Of a stretch of DNA of 64,000 nt, positions 41,501 through 52,184 are shown piece after piece. A program made the position numbers and the translations under genes. The notes under the pieces were generated by a model, which ran no database searches, had not been told where the DNA came from, and saw only the letters and a list, made by a program, of their open reading frames with translations. Source of the stretch: Strigamia acuminata (Eukaryota; Arthropoda; Chilopoda; Geophilomorpha; Linotaeniidae); assembly GCA_949358305.1 (NCBI GenBank), contig OX442320.1, positions 1,800,501 through 1,864,500 of the forward strand. Reading direction: 5' to 3'. The number at the start of each line of letters is the position of its first letter. Position 1 is the first letter of the stretch.

Positions 41501-42829
41501 GGTGTAAAAAGCAGTTTTGCTCTTATCCTCCTCCTCCATTTCCATTTGATGATAACCTTTAGTTAAATCAATGGATGTAAAGTACTTGGCCTGATTAGTA
41601 TGGTGAATTAATAGGTCAATACTTGGCATTTGAATTGCATCAACTTCTGTGATCGCATTCAACCAGCGGTAGTCGATACATAATCGATACTTCCCGCCGG
41701 GTTTAGCCACTATGACGGGGTGACTTATATAAGGGCCAGTGGCAGGTTCGATCAACCCATCGGCCTCCAACTCCTCGACCAATTCCGTCATAATCGCCTT
41801 CTTGGCCGGATTGTACATTCTATATGGCTGGTGTTTCCAAGTAGCACCAGGTTTAAACTTGATGCTGTGCTTGGCCACCTTCGTACAGCCCAGTTGGTCT
41901 CGAAATACGTTTTTTAATTGTACAAGAACGTTTACGAGTAACTGTTTTTCTTCCGCCGAACTGTTGCAGCCTTCGACGAGTTTTTCTGCCCAGTCCGGTG
42001 AAGTGGGAGTTCCTTCACCTTGGAGACCCAAAGTCTTAATGCTTGCTAAGCAACAGTTAAGTTCAGTGGTCTCGTACGGGGCTGTCCATCCGGGCATGTC
42101 ATCACAGGTGAACACTGCTCGTCGGGGATTAGGGTTTATCCCCGTTCTACGCATAAAATTGTGACCCAAAATCAACCCACATACATTCTTGTGTAGAATT
42201 ATGAAGGTCATAGGTGTAACTCTCCTTTTATCGGCCCATTTGACACAAAGACAAACTTGACCGATAGGTCGGTGATCTATTCCGACCGCGCAGACACGCA
42301 TTCCCCGGGGACATTCTTGTATGAATTCCACCGGAATTTCCGTGTTTGAGAGGAGTTGTACTCCAATAAAACATTGGGTGGCTCCAGAGTCCATTAGTGC
42401 GTTGTAATCCAAACCTCCAATTTGGACATTCATACGCGGATCATCTTTGCCACCATTAATTAATTTGCTATTGCAAAGTTTGCCAAGCAATACTTTTCGT
42501 TCTTTCTTGTTCCATTTTTCAAGTTTAAGAAGTTTTCTTAACTTGAAAACCTTGGGTACAAGCGGTTTCTTGGGTGCATTCCAGCTTCCACTGAAAATAC
42601 TCAAATTTTCTAGTTGGTCTGTCATGACTTTTAAATTTTCATCGACACCGCCAGTAGAGCTGCTAGTCTTTCGACAGACAGGTACTGCTTCGTAAGAAAT
42701 GACCAACGATGGTGGTTTATTCTTCGAATCATCGACATAAGGTACTGTGAGATGACTAGGCTTATGTCTTAATTTAAATTCATCTTTTCGTAAAAATAAA
42801 TCATTTGACAATTCCGAGAAAGGAAACAA
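38594..42829 (-). CDS. pol: Gypsy-3 Pol: protease, reverse transcriptase, RNase H, integrase
   Basis: There are 1411 codons from a TTG at 42829; the frame is open from the frameshift site (about 42874), so true entry is by -1 shift. Protease: LMDSGATQCFIG (Asp 147). RT: CIDYRWLNAITEV and YLDD at 483-486. RNase H: LTDASHSGLGAVLC. Integrase: zinc domain (GHPLTGHAG ... CTHC) and core residues Asp about 1026 (SIDLMGPKP), Asp about 1085 (ISDNGKQF) and Glu about 1120 (NITERANRT). The C-terminal segment has KRDGPWEI and a basic tail. Intact, and closely similar along its length to Gypsy-1 Pol. Confidence 0.95.
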   Translation of the reverse strand: MFPFSELSNDLFLRKDEFKLRHKPSHLTVPYVDDSKNKPPSLVISYEAVPVCRKTSSSTGGVDENLKVMTDQLENLSIFSGSWNAPKKPLVPKVFKLRKLLKLEKWNKKERKVLLGKLCNSKLINGGKDDPRMNVQIGGLDYNALMDSGATQCFIGVQLLSNTEIPVEFIQECPRGMRVCAVGIDHRPIGQVCLCVKWADKRRVTPMTFIILHKNVCGLILGHNFMRRTGINPNPRRAVFTCDDMPGWTAPYETTELNCCLASIKTLGLQGEGTPTSPDWAEKLVEGCNSSAEEKQLLVNVLVQLKNVFRDQLGCTKVAKHSIKFKPGATWKHQPYRMYNPAKKAIMTELVEELEADGLIEPATGPYISHPVIVAKPGGKYRLCIDYRWLNAITEVDAIQMPSIDLLIHHTNQAKYFTSIDLTKGYHQMEMEEEDKSKTAFYTPKGKFQFKRLPFGLCNAPSSFQHLMTTVLGDSLYKHALVYLDDIIIFSDTWENHLLHIKDVLEKLDAANLTINKDKSKFGRTSLRFLGHLISEGSLLPDPDKVSAVRNFPKPTCSKDIQRFVGLANFFRKFIPNIANIARPLTNIMHDQAKFVWDDPQTTAFETIKDILCDKDQALLHMPDMNKPFVILTDASHSGLGAVLCQDVELFCEKKQKLIMVPKAVAYASRVLHGAEVRYSTPELECLAVVWAIERFRPYIEYTTFTLESDAKALSWLMSTPEPSGRFGRWAVKIQCGAFKIIFRRGAMNQVADALSRAPLSALDTPDYDYIEPEEITHFYPTWNGNRCASLQVTETERKHFLTNVGLSLDFFSESYNPVRFHDSGEKGEEEGCTRENCRHIDVHNCNHENVHTALTDILKVVPPTRDEIIEAQLKDPACSKILVYLKGDEKLKNRVTDKHWLNAIRGYTLDEPEENKGVMLIYFAPTDEEELNDSGNGFKAVIPRSLVRRALFACHGHPLTGHAGMSKTLDRAKQMYFWPRMSKDTRNYVRSCTHCQQYKPSQHQKHRASYTPHNMTNPWETISIDLMGPKPAGRSQLKWILVIIDNCTKWIEVFPLATASSECIVNKMSEVFHRWGYPKKIISDNGKQFVSTIFNDFCRKNHVDIAHISPYHAAANITERANRTLKMMLALYSDIHSHWPKYLNSFAFAMRTAKSEATNCSPMILNTGRIVPLPFDPRITKHAIKFDKENPEAYVYSILDVIRRAHSEMHRKIQSNYEKHDRLHKDKYYICQFAKGDLVWKATHILSNKDKGISAGFAEKRDGPWEITAVLGGGSYTLRKLSDNTKAKAINIQDLMPYIPSYPIEEWTLDQKVGTNESHPTPDWMAGQVINSSELINEPVSIETEDLVEEKEEETSQISSKEDETPQNPSKKRKRFPSPVRQSKRRPKPNTKYVTDFVQLVNCLKQVKLG

Positions 42830-42839
42830 CTCTTTAAGC

Positions 42840-42880
42840 GGGGGTTGGGCAACTTGAACAACCCCCTGAATCAGTTTTTT
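42840..42880 (-). promoter_or_regulatory. -1 ribosomal frameshift signal between Gypsy-3 Gag and Pol
   Basis: On the minus strand A AAA AAC (42880-42874) lies in the Gag frame directly before TGA (42873-42871). After a 7-base spacer comes an 8-bp perfect stem GGGGGTTG (42866-42859) / CAACCCCC (42847-42840). The geometry is the same as in Gypsy-1 but the stem bases differ. Confidence 0.85.
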
Positions 42881-44919
42881 GTCTCGTCGGGAGTGACTGA
42901 CTCAGTGGCTGCTGGTAAATGCTTAATTAACAGGTCAACCATGTTTTTCTGGAAGTCAGTAAATTTGGAGTCTAAAGTTTCTGACGTAACCCAATTTTGT
43001 TTGGGTCGTTTAAACTCGGGGTTGGGAGCAGAGTGGTTAAATCTTTTTTTTGAATTTAACGAGTCTGTTTTCCCTGCTAATTTTTTGGCAAGGGCGGGAC
43101 ATTCTCTTTTAAAATGTCCAGGCTCGTGACAGAAAAAGCATTTTCCAGTAGTCTTTTCATACTGGGCGGCAAATAATCGCTCCATTGAACCATCGTCAGT
43201 TGAGTCGTCATTTTCCGACTCGTCTTCATTTTCAACTTCATCTTGAGTTTGCGTTAAACGTAGTGAAGTTTTAGATGGAAAAATCTTAGATTTTTCGTGA
43301 AGTTTGGGAGTAGGATGATTCTCTCGATTATCGTACTCCAATTTTGCTGCAAGTTGAGAACTTTCAAACTTAGAGCGATTTGCTCCTACATATTGTAGAA
43401 TGTCATCTACTGTAAAGTTACCATACATTCCTTGTGTACATAACGCCGTGAAACTTTCTTGAGTTAAATTGTCGAATAATTGCGCACGTCCAGTTTTATC
43501 ACCTGGCGGCACTTCACCTTGTTCTTGCGTATAACGCAGAAGAAAACTATAAAGTGACTCGTCGGCTCGTTGTTTTACATTAAGAAGTCGCCTTTCTCTT
43601 GTAAGTGGAACGAGGTCGAAACAATCGAGAAAAGAGGCTTCGAAAGTTCGCCAACTGTTAAAAGTATGGCGTTGCTTATGGAACCAACGTTGTGCATGGC
43701 CTAATAGTCGTCCAGGTACAGCAGTGTGTACCATGTCGTCTAAAGGGATGCCTTTCCCGAGTGCGACAGCTTTGACGATTTCAAGGAATCGCGCAACCTC
43801 TGTCTGTTTCCCGTCAAAAATAGGAATCTCGATTCCTTTTCCAAAATTCTGACTGGGATTACTCGGGCTTCGGATTTGACCAACTAAACCCTGAATAATT
43901 TGTTTTACATTTTCGTCCGACAAATTAGAAGCAGAGTTCGAATTGGGTGTAGACCGACTTTCTTGGTCTCTGGGTGGCGGATTTGGCTCTCCTCGAAAAT
44001 TTTGGCGTCTATCAGGTGGCGGAGGAGAACGAGAATTATTACGTCGGTGGAAATTATTGTTATAATTTCCCCCTCCACCAGCGTGAGATTCGTCACTACT
44101 CGAGTTAGGATCGGAGTCACGAGGATCACCAGGAGCTCCGGGAAATCGTTGATTTCTCGGCGGAGCTCGTCCACCTTGAGAGCGGGAATTTCTATAATTC
44201 CTAAAATCTCCATCAGATTGGGTGTGAGATTGAAAATTTTGATAATTTTCATTTCTCCCCCTTGGTTGGACCGACAGATTAGTTCGAGGCTGTGGAACTC
44301 TGAAAGAATCATTCAAATTCCCAGTGGGAGCGGGTAAAATATTATTTACAGCCGTCGCACTTGGTAAATTTCGGGAAATTGGCGCCGAAATATTTCCTTG
44401 TCCGGAATTTCCCATTCTTTCGGCCGAATTCGATCGCCAAGAACTAGTTGGTAACTGAATCGAAGGTTGAACAGATAGTGAAGAATTTAACTGCCCATTG
44501 TCGTCACGAGCAACATTCATTCGCCATCCAGGCAATTGCTGGTAGCGATATGTGGCCGGCGAACGAGGGCCAGTTCGATCTACAGAAACACTTCGTTCGT
44601 TGGTTACAACTACATCGGGAGTAATTACACGATTTCTCTCGTGATGATTATTCGCCGTGTATTGTTGAGCTTCACACAAAGAGGAAAACTGCGTCACTTC
44701 CAATTGGTAATGGCGACAGTAAACTTCTAAATCATGTGGGACTGATAGTGGATCCGTTCGAGAACTACCTGGGTTGGAAACGTCTCTAGGAACATTCTCT
44801 TCCCCCTGGCTTTCTAGATCAGACTCCACAATTCCTCTTGGTGTTTCACACATACCACCACGTCGTCGTGCTCCACGATTTCCTCGTGTTCCACGAACTC
44901 TTACAGGTCTACGGGCCAT
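42871..44919 (-). CDS. gag: Gypsy-3 Gag
   Basis: The ATG at 44919 gives 682 codons; an upstream TTG at 44928 is not needed. The N-terminus is Arg-rich (ARRPVRVRGTRGNRGARRRGG). A long Ser/Asn/Arg-rich linker follows, with the capsid domain at about 370-530 (GHAQRWFHKQRHTFNSW, FDLVPLTRERRLLNVKQ). One zinc knuckle CFFCHEPGHFKREC lies near 595-608, then a basic segment. No stop is seen where Gypsy-1 has its nonsense codon. Confidence 0.93.
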   Translation of the reverse strand: MARRPVRVRGTRGNRGARRRGGMCETPRGIVESDLESQGEENVPRDVSNPGSSRTDPLSVPHDLEVYCRHYQLEVTQFSSLCEAQQYTANNHHERNRVITPDVVVTNERSVSVDRTGPRSPATYRYQQLPGWRMNVARDDNGQLNSSLSVQPSIQLPTSSWRSNSAERMGNSGQGNISAPISRNLPSATAVNNILPAPTGNLNDSFRVPQPRTNLSVQPRGRNENYQNFQSHTQSDGDFRNYRNSRSQGGRAPPRNQRFPGAPGDPRDSDPNSSSDESHAGGGGNYNNNFHRRNNSRSPPPPDRRQNFRGEPNPPPRDQESRSTPNSNSASNLSDENVKQIIQGLVGQIRSPSNPSQNFGKGIEIPIFDGKQTEVARFLEIVKAVALGKGIPLDDMVHTAVPGRLLGHAQRWFHKQRHTFNSWRTFEASFLDCFDLVPLTRERRLLNVKQRADESLYSFLLRYTQEQGEVPPGDKTGRAQLFDNLTQESFTALCTQGMYGNFTVDDILQYVGANRSKFESSQLAAKLEYDNRENHPTPKLHEKSKIFPSKTSLRLTQTQDEVENEDESENDDSTDDGSMERLFAAQYEKTTGKCFFCHEPGHFKRECPALAKKLAGKTDSLNSKKRFNHSAPNPEFKRPKQNWVTSETLDSKFTDFQKNMVDLLIKHLPAATESVTPDETKN

Positions 44920-45776
44920 AATACTCAAAGAAATACACGTACAAAAGAAAAAATAAACTTTAACTGAACTAGCGTAAATGTAACACGCTTAATATTAAAC
45001 TAAGAAATAATTTGAAAAAATACAACCTTAGCTGCTGAAACTGAAGTGGCTTCGGAAAAACTGTCCTATTGCGTGGTCAAGAATGGTCCAAACGGGCACT
45101 GGTCACAAAGGCACAACTGGATGGTCGCACTGTCGAAAAGCAAGTGTGGCTGAATATTGGTTGTCAAACTAGCTTCCGGAAAATCTCCTTTGTCAAGACA
45201 GTCTGCTGTGATTGGCGATGTTGAAAAATTCCTGATAATTTCTAATCCGAAATTCTCAACAATGTCACATCTGGATGACCTACTCCGAGCTGCATCGTGA
45301 GTGGTTCTCTTTGTCACATTCTTTACTTTGTTAAAGATTAAAATAATAATCAAAAACATTGAAAACAGAACAATAGAAACTTGGTCAAGTTTTTAACCAG
45401 CAAAATAAAATACTTTAACTTTTTATTTTTCAGTCAGCAGGATTTCTAGTCAAATTCGTTTTTTGATCAAAATTCAAGGTTTCGAAATTTTCCAGAATAT
45501 AGCTGAATATTCTGGGAAACTCAATAAAATCATAATAGATTTTTCGTAAGAGATTCGGAATTATAATGAGTTTTTTTTCAAAATAATCCAAAAATTCGAA
45601 TTCAGATATTTCCAAAAGATAATGAGAATTTTTTGAAAACAAATGGATATTTCACAGTAAATCTATAGAGAAAAATCGGAAATTTTCTAATTATAATATC
45701 TATATAAAATAATCAAGAAAATTCATTTTTCAATTTACACTTTGATCACAGAGTTCACTTCGATAAAATGCAACCT
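44920..45776 (-). other. Leader of Gypsy-3
   Basis: This region, between the primer site and Gag, is non-coding. It includes a hairpin CCAGAATAT/ATATTCTGG (about 45493-45517). Confidence 0.5.
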
Positions 45777-45794
45777 ATCTCGGTGGAACCTCCA
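45777..45794 (-). other. Primer-binding site of Gypsy-3 (tRNA-Gln)
   Basis: On the minus strand TGGAGGTTCCACCGAGAT is an exact 18-base complement of the 3' end of animal tRNA-Gln (...CTCGGTGGAACCT plus CCA). It lies two bases inside the LTR end. Confidence 0.88.
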
Positions 45795-45796
45795 CG

Positions 45797-47386
45797 TGTG
45801 ACGATTACCTTCTGGAGATAGCAATTGCTAAACTAAAGTGTGAACTATCTGTGTGAAAATGTAAAATATGCAAACCTGATGTTTTCTCAAAACATATAAC
45901 ATTTATTCCGGTTTGAACCTTATATAAATACTATGCCTACAAGTGGCTAAAATGACGAGAAGTTAAACTATACAGTTGTTTGGCAAAAGCCCTGAAATAA
46001 TATCATTTGAAGGCTTCAGTCATGCAATAAGAATTTGTAACGGTCTTATTGCTGTGACGTAAAAGATGTCATCTATGAATGGCTTTGGCTTCTAAATGGT
46101 CCGGGGTTTGGTTCTAAAAGGCGTGTAAATGGTTAGGCTGGGTGGGTTATATCCGAGAGGTGCGGTTGACTTTTCTGTATCGTCACACACATCGCATCGC
46201 AGATAATTGTTGTAATCAATAATTACCGCGAGATGTAACAATGTGAGAATAAATATTCATATTAATTCTATGGAATTAATCATGATATTTTAGAGTCACA
46301 AACTTAACTAAAACTATGAAAATAAGTAAAATATATTAAAATAGCGCCGAGCTATTTTTTGCCCCGAGTGCAATCAACATCTAAGTTAGACTTAAATGTT
46401 CCGTCAAACCAATAACGAATTGAATCGAAATATCTCGCAGGAAAGGTTATCCATCGCCGGGAAATTACTCCACTCGGTCCTGGCTGGCGGGAGAGTAACC
46501 GGGAAATTACTCCGCGTCGATTACTCTGATAATGCGTCTGTGAAATATAAATACTCCACTCTAGATTCTACATTACCAATGCGTCTGTGAATTTTACTCC
46601 ACTCTAGATTCTGCACTCTACAACGGAATGTTGGCATGAAGCTGGAGGGAGTGCGTCTGTGGGTTGTACCCCACTCTAGATACTACACTTAAATGTGTCT
46701 GTGAATTACTCACTCTAGTTACAACATTTCTACAACGGAATGTTGGCATGAAGAGGCGGGCAGTGTGTCTGTGAGTCTTCTACCCACTCTAGATACTTAC
46801 ACTAAATACAAAGTATTTCTACAACGGATTGTCGGAACGCAGAGAAGTATAATATGTGCTCAAGTAATATCAGTATCAAACAAAAACAGAACAAGAGCGA
46901 GCTATATCCGTTTTGCAGGGGGATATATACTCGGTGAGGAGAATAGCTGTTCAATGATCCAATGGGATCACTGGGCAGTCAAATCCATCCAATCCTAGGT
47001 CATAGGAAGTGGATACTCAGGACATAGTCTTCTACTAGGTCCAAAACAGGAACTGGATACGCAGGACACATTTTGGATTAAGTCCCTTTGACTATAATCC
47101 AAAAGGAGTCCAACTCACAGTGGGTGATGGGGGGTGACTTCACCAGGTGTAGAGGTTGCACATAATTCAATAGAATTATGTGACAAATAAATCAACTAGC
47201 ATTTAAACATCCAAAAGTATTTAAAAGTGTCTAAAGTTGCAGTGGAATAAAATATAAATAGTAATTTATATTTTATTCACTCAAAAATTGTCGAAATTTG
47301 AATTTACCGCTAAAACGCATCAGCGCCATCTATTGGTGAAGTAATCGTCCTATACTAACAAAGTGCATGACAGTGTAACCGTCACA
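45797..47386 (-). repeat. 5' LTR of Gypsy-3
   Basis: 1590 bp, the same as 33385-34974 over every stretch I compared, including the internal repeats and hairpins. The near identity of the two LTRs means the insertion is very recent. Confidence 0.95.
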
Positions 47387-47390
47387 AAAT

Positions 47391-48183
47391 CGCCAAATAA
47401 TATAAACAGCCGAATTCGGGCTTACTCAAAATTTCTTATTTTCAAGCGACAATCCCGAAATAAAATAAATCATAACTTCTCGGTGGCATCCGGGCCACCG
47501 CAAGTTGTATAAATTTTTAAGCCACATAAAAGTAGTACAAGATGAGCAGGAAAGTTGTATTCTATTTGAAATTAAGCCTGCTGCTAGCCCAGCACAAGTT
47601 ACAAAGGCAAAATTCTGTCATTTGGCTCCAGTCAATGTGCAACTTTTCCATTCAAGTTGTGTTTTAGTACAAAAATTGAGTCCCAACCTAAAAAATATTA
47701 TGAAATTATGCATTAGGAACCCCCAATTAGTCTAAAAAGTGTTCTCAGAAATTCATTATTACAATAAAATTCCATATTTCCTGAATTTAAGGGTCAGCGA
47801 GTTCAGAGTGATGTGGTGGCTTTAAAAATGGACAATTTCAAAATCTGCTTTGACAGTTTTCATCCAACATCACCTATTTATCACCATCTATACACGCAAG
47901 TTCATTGTCTTAACTATTTTGCTTATGGTTGAAGTTTGATTGTAGTGCACTTATCATTTTGTCGCACCCCTATTTTCATTTTTTTGTAATAAATTTTTTG
48001 TTTGTTTCTCAATCGCTCCAATTGTTTCAGCAGTTTATTTTGTCATGATTTTGTACCTTTGTTTAAAATTTCAACACTCCACACGCACGCATTGCTGAGA
48101 AATGAAGAAAAAATGGGGTGCACCTATCTTTTTGTCGCGCACTGTATTATTTGCCCATTATTTGCGTACAATTTGCTGGAAAA
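47391..48183. other. Spacer right of Gypsy-3
   Basis: I see no gene. It holds a GC-rich hairpin CGGTGG/CCACCG (about 47480-47500) and the MITE at 47943-48146. Confidence 0.4.
47943..48146. mobile_element. Possible Tc1/mariner-type MITE
   Basis: The ends are imperfect inverted repeats: TAGTGCAC...GTCGCACCCC at the left, and, read from the other strand, TACAGTGCGCG...GGTGCACCCC at the right. Both are bounded by TA and followed inward by a T-rich ATTTT run. About 204 bp, no coding capacity. Confidence 0.5.
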
Positions 48184-48389
48184 ATGGCGTATTCGACGGT
48201 CTTAATTCGTCAATACATTTTATGCCACGACTGTGACTTCCTCCTCAGCCTAGACATTTTGAACTCGTACTCGTCTCAATTGCGTATTCATTTCATTATC
48301 GACGGCTCGACGACGTTGTCTGCGGTTTGGTACCTGTGCGCGCGTTCACCCAACGTTTGCGCGTGTCCAGGAGAAGAAACATACTCTTC
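48184..48389 (+). CDS. Candidate coding exon ending at a splice donor
   Basis: ATG at 48184 in a good context (AAAATGG), 68 codons open, then GTAAGT at 48390. The predicted peptide has several Cys (CHDCDF, CARSPNVCACPG). No homologue is recognised and no downstream exon was identified, so the call is weak. Confidence 0.2.
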
Positions 48390-48395
48390 GTAAGT

Positions 48396-49041
48396 ACGCC
48401 TAGCAAGTGCCGACATTTTCCCTTAGTGAAGAGCGATATTTGGTCTTAATTCAACTATCAACGTTCGCCATTTTGCGCGGCGCCCGAATTGAATCCTGCA
48501 CCCATATAAAACAGATTTCACGAATAGACGCTGTCTTAACCTAGCTACCACCCCCGGCAAAGTTTTAAGAGTTGCAGCGCCTGCAAACCTAAATTTTCTG
48601 GTTATTACAATCCCTGGAAATTCTTAAATTTCCGAAACTATTGTTAAAAAGTCGACTACGACGTGACAACTCTTTCAGATTTTTGCTTGTTTATCCTTTT
48701 GGATTTTTTATTCATTTCTTGTATAATAAGTTAAATTATTACTACAATATAATGTCTACTAAAATTATATTTTCGAGACAATAATGAGTCTATAGACAAC
48801 ATTGTATTACATGAATGATCAACTGAGAAAAAGTGACTAACATGAAATACATAGTATAGTAGCTGCATTCAAAAGTCATATTTCACCTTTCTCATGTTTG
48901 GTTTTTGGTTTTCTGACGTTAATTTCTCTTGCATTTGTGGTTTTGTGATATCATCACTTCCTTCAGTGTTGGTGTTTATCAGATATAGCATTTCAGCAAA
49001 CAACTGGGTGTGTTTTAAAATATTGTGTGTTTTATTATGTT
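48396..49041. other. Non-coding spacer
   Basis: This is AT-rich and I see nothing functional in it. Confidence 0.4.
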
Positions 49042-49667
49042 CAGTGTTGTGCGCGGTCCCGGTCTCGGACCGGCGATCCAGGACCGTGACCGCGTTTCTT
49101 TTAAAAGGCCGGTCCAGGACCACGGACCGAGACCGCGCTCCTTTTAAAAGGCCGGTCCAGGACTGCGGACCGGGACCGCGCTCGTTTTAAAATTCCGTGG
49201 ACCGCGGACCGCTTTTGCGGTACATCTCGCGGTCCGCGAGAAAACACGATATCGCGAGATATACCGCAAAATACTAGAATCTCGTCGTTTTCAAAATGCG
49301 TAGGTAAAACGTTCACTGCCTAGCGCAAATGTCAAACACACATAAGCAAACATTCAATCCTATTGAAATGAAATGACAATCGAGTGTAATAGCATTAAAA
49401 AACGTTTAAAAACTAATTAAAACTGAAAAAATTATGAAAATTACGAGATCTCGTGTTTTCTCGTGGACCGCGAAATGTAACGCAAAAACGCGGTCCCGGT
49501 CCTGGACCGGGACCGCGTTCCCGGTCCGCGGTACACGGTGGACCGCGGACCTAGACCGCGGTCCCGGTCCAGGTACCGCGGACCGGGACCGCGGTTCTTT
49601 TTAGCTGCCGGAACAGGACTGCGGACCGCGACCGCGGTACCAGGACCGCGGACCGCGCACAACACTG
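49042..49667. mobile_element. Non-autonomous hAT element (MITE), 626 bp
   Basis: A perfect 18-bp terminal inverted repeat, CAGTGTTGTGCGCGGTCC, sits at both ends. The 8-bp target duplication ATTATGTT is at 49034-49041 and 49668-49675. 8-bp duplications and CAGTG ends are hAT hallmarks. Both flanks of the element are packed with GGACCGCGGTCC-type palindromes (subterminal repeats), and the centre is AT-rich. There is no transposase frame. Confidence 0.93.
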
Positions 49668-49675
49668 ATTATGTT

Positions 49676-50970
49676 TAGAACCACTTCTAACTTTAGAACT
49701 CACTTGCAGTAAGATTTTAAAACCATTTAAAATTACAATTATAATTTACCAGTGATTAATAAAGTCCATCTTTGAGCTATTTTGTAGATAAATGCAACTG
49801 CAGAAAACACAATGGTAAAAACAAATACAAAACATGTTCACTCCGTTTACAAAAACTTGTAACAAACGTGTAACAAACCATTGATTGAACTTAGCACAAA
49901 CTCAAGAATATACATAATTGATCATGTAGCCTTTCTCAACCAATTAGGAAGAGCTCGAGTTTAAGACAACCATTTAATATTCAATAACACATTTCTAAAA
50001 TCAACTATTAACTACCTATAAATGCAATTAAGTATAAAATATACATAAATTAAAGGCTAAACATTTTTAACATGGCTGGAACAATAACCAGAATAGAGTC
50101 AACCAGGCCACCTCAAGGTCATTATTTTCAATACATGTAGGTAAATTTTGGGTGCACTCATGCATCTTGGCGCCCGGTGCAAGTTGCACTGCTCGATTTC
50201 ACCTTGAGCCTGCCATGAAAGTCAAAATTTGGACAAAAATTAGAACTGAAACTTGGACCAACATCAGGTCTGCCCAATCAATTTTTGTAGTCCAAGCCAC
50301 TCATGAATTAGCACCATCCCTTCACTCAATTTTCAACATAGTTTCATTTCTAGAACTATTTTTCTACAATTAATTTACAACCATGGTACGGTCTACAGTA
50401 GGCTCCATAACTGTGGAGACGCCAACAGCCAAAAAGAATTTCTCACATGTTTTTGGAAACAGAGGCTTAAAAATTAACCAGAAGACACCATAAAAAACAA
50501 TGGAATTGGAATGGAAAAACAAAAATTTGGACAAAAAATCTTTTTGAATGCAGCTAAGAAACTAAAAACATAAACACTTGATCAATGATAATAGAAGCAT
50601 ATCACATAAGTACTGTATTAGCTTCCTGTAAATAAATTTGAGTCAGTTTTGTTTATTGCAATTAAATTTTTTTTACGTTTAAGTCTGAAATAAAAATAAA
50701 TTTTTTGAGATTGAAAAATATCTAAAAAATTTCACAAAAAAAAGCAAGTACCGGTAGTTGCTTTTTTATTTCTGTCTACAGTTATTTTGTTGTGTGAAAC
50801 TATATTTTACTAAATACATTATTTTAAACATTTAGTATCACATTGCAAATTTTACAATACTTGTATTAGACGATTTTTACAATTCACTGAGTAGAAATAC
50901 GAGATCATTTCAACTTTACAACACTTGAGCATTTAAAGGAAATTAGTACCTTCAACTCTGAATCTCAATA
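49676..50970. other. Non-coding AT-rich spacer
   Basis: No gene, RNA or element is supported. Confidence 0.4.
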
Positions 50971-50973
50971 TCC

Positions 50974-51200
50974 AAATTAAAACAAATTAAAGCAAATTAA
51001 AACAAATTAAAGCAAATTAAAACAAATTAAAGCAAATTAAAACAAATTAAAGCAAATTAAAACAAATTAAAGCAAATTAAAACAAATTAAAGCAAATTAA
51101 AACAAATTAAAGCAAATTAAAACAAATTAAGCAAATTAAAACAAATTAAAGCAAATTAAAACAAATTAAAACAAATTAAAACAAATTAAAGCAAATTAAA
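50974..51200. repeat. 20-bp tandem repeat AAACAAATTAAAGCAAATTA
   Basis: About eleven near-identical copies with a few single-base variants. Simple satellite. Confidence 0.9.
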
Positions 51201-51740
51201 ATATTGTTTTTTAGTTTTCTATCCAGTAATGTACCAGAGCCTTACCCGCAACCAGGGCCTACTCAAAGCAAGATCAAGCGGCGATGCAACTGCACAGGAT
51301 GTCAAGTCTCATAGTGTGCATTAATGCACCAAAATTCAACATTAAGCATTTAAAACAATGAACAATGGGGGCACACCTCAATCAGCCCTGGCCACAACGC
51401 CTGCAATAGTAGTACGAAAGGGGATAGCAGTCGGAATCAAAAATCCTCAATCCATCTGAAAAATATGTTTCAGATATTTTTGATCTGAAGAAAGGTGGAG
51501 TGCATCTGATAGGATCTGCTCGGCTTAAAAAAACAAAAAGAAATACCGGTATATGATATTGTGAGCCATTGCCTGTGGTTGCGGAATATATTTAAATGCC
51601 CTGTGCTAAAAATACCAGGCTCTTTAGATATAGATAAAAATAAATTGCAAATTCATAAAGACTAATATATTGAACGCCTGGCGCCCTCTGGTGCCCGGTA
51701 TCCCGAGACTGCGGTCCTTTTATCCCAATTGTTAAGGGGC
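51201..51740. other. Non-coding spacer
   Basis: I see nothing I can name; there is no coding frame of note. Confidence 0.35.
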
Positions 51741-51759
51741 ATGGTGGAATTATTTTTTA

Positions 51760-51990
51760 ACTGGATTCTTGTTGACCAGGGTTATTTTCAACTAGATAAT
51801 TTTCGACCAGATTTTTTTCGATCAGATTTTTTTTGACCCGAAATTTTTCGACTGTAATATTCTTTGCAACCTTGAATAATTTCGACCAGTAATTATTTTG
51901 ACCAGATTCCTCTCTACCAGGAATTTTCTCAATCAGAAATTTTCTTGACCAGAATTCCTTTTGACCCTGTTTCGACCAGAATTATTTTCG
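51760..51990. repeat. Degenerate TTTTCGACCAG repeat
   Basis: Short units of the form TTTT(C/G)ACCAG(A/G) recur about every 20 bases; a second patch of the same type is at about 52530-52700, on the other side of the 22-bp tandem array. Confidence 0.65.
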
Positions 51991-52184
51991 ACTAAGCTGA
52001 AAAGAATCCTAGTCGAAAACAAGAAAAAACATCAGAAAAAAAACAATAATAATAATCACAATAATTATAATTAATAATATGTAATATGTATGCATAAAAA
52101 ATAAACTCAACTATAAAAAAAAAGGAAAATAAACAAAAATAAATGATGAAAGCTGATGGCAAAACGATGAAAAAAACACTCAAC

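Larger units (their letters stand above)
33385..47386 (-). mobile_element. Gypsy-3, complete 14-kb Ty3/gypsy retrotransposon with ORF3
   Basis: Two 1590-bp LTRs (33385-34974 and 45797-47386, offset exactly 12412) look identical where compared. The 4-bp target duplication AAAT is at 33381-33384 and 47387-47390. On the minus strand the order is LTR, tRNA-Gln primer site, leader, Gag, -1 frameshift, Pol, spacer with probable intron, ORF3, polypurine tract, LTR. All frames are open. This is the reference copy for understanding Gypsy-1. Confidence 0.95.

Noticed and set aside
49040-49670. GC-rich CpG-island promoter
   Set aside because: The GC-rich blocks are the subterminal palindromes of a bounded hAT element with target duplication.
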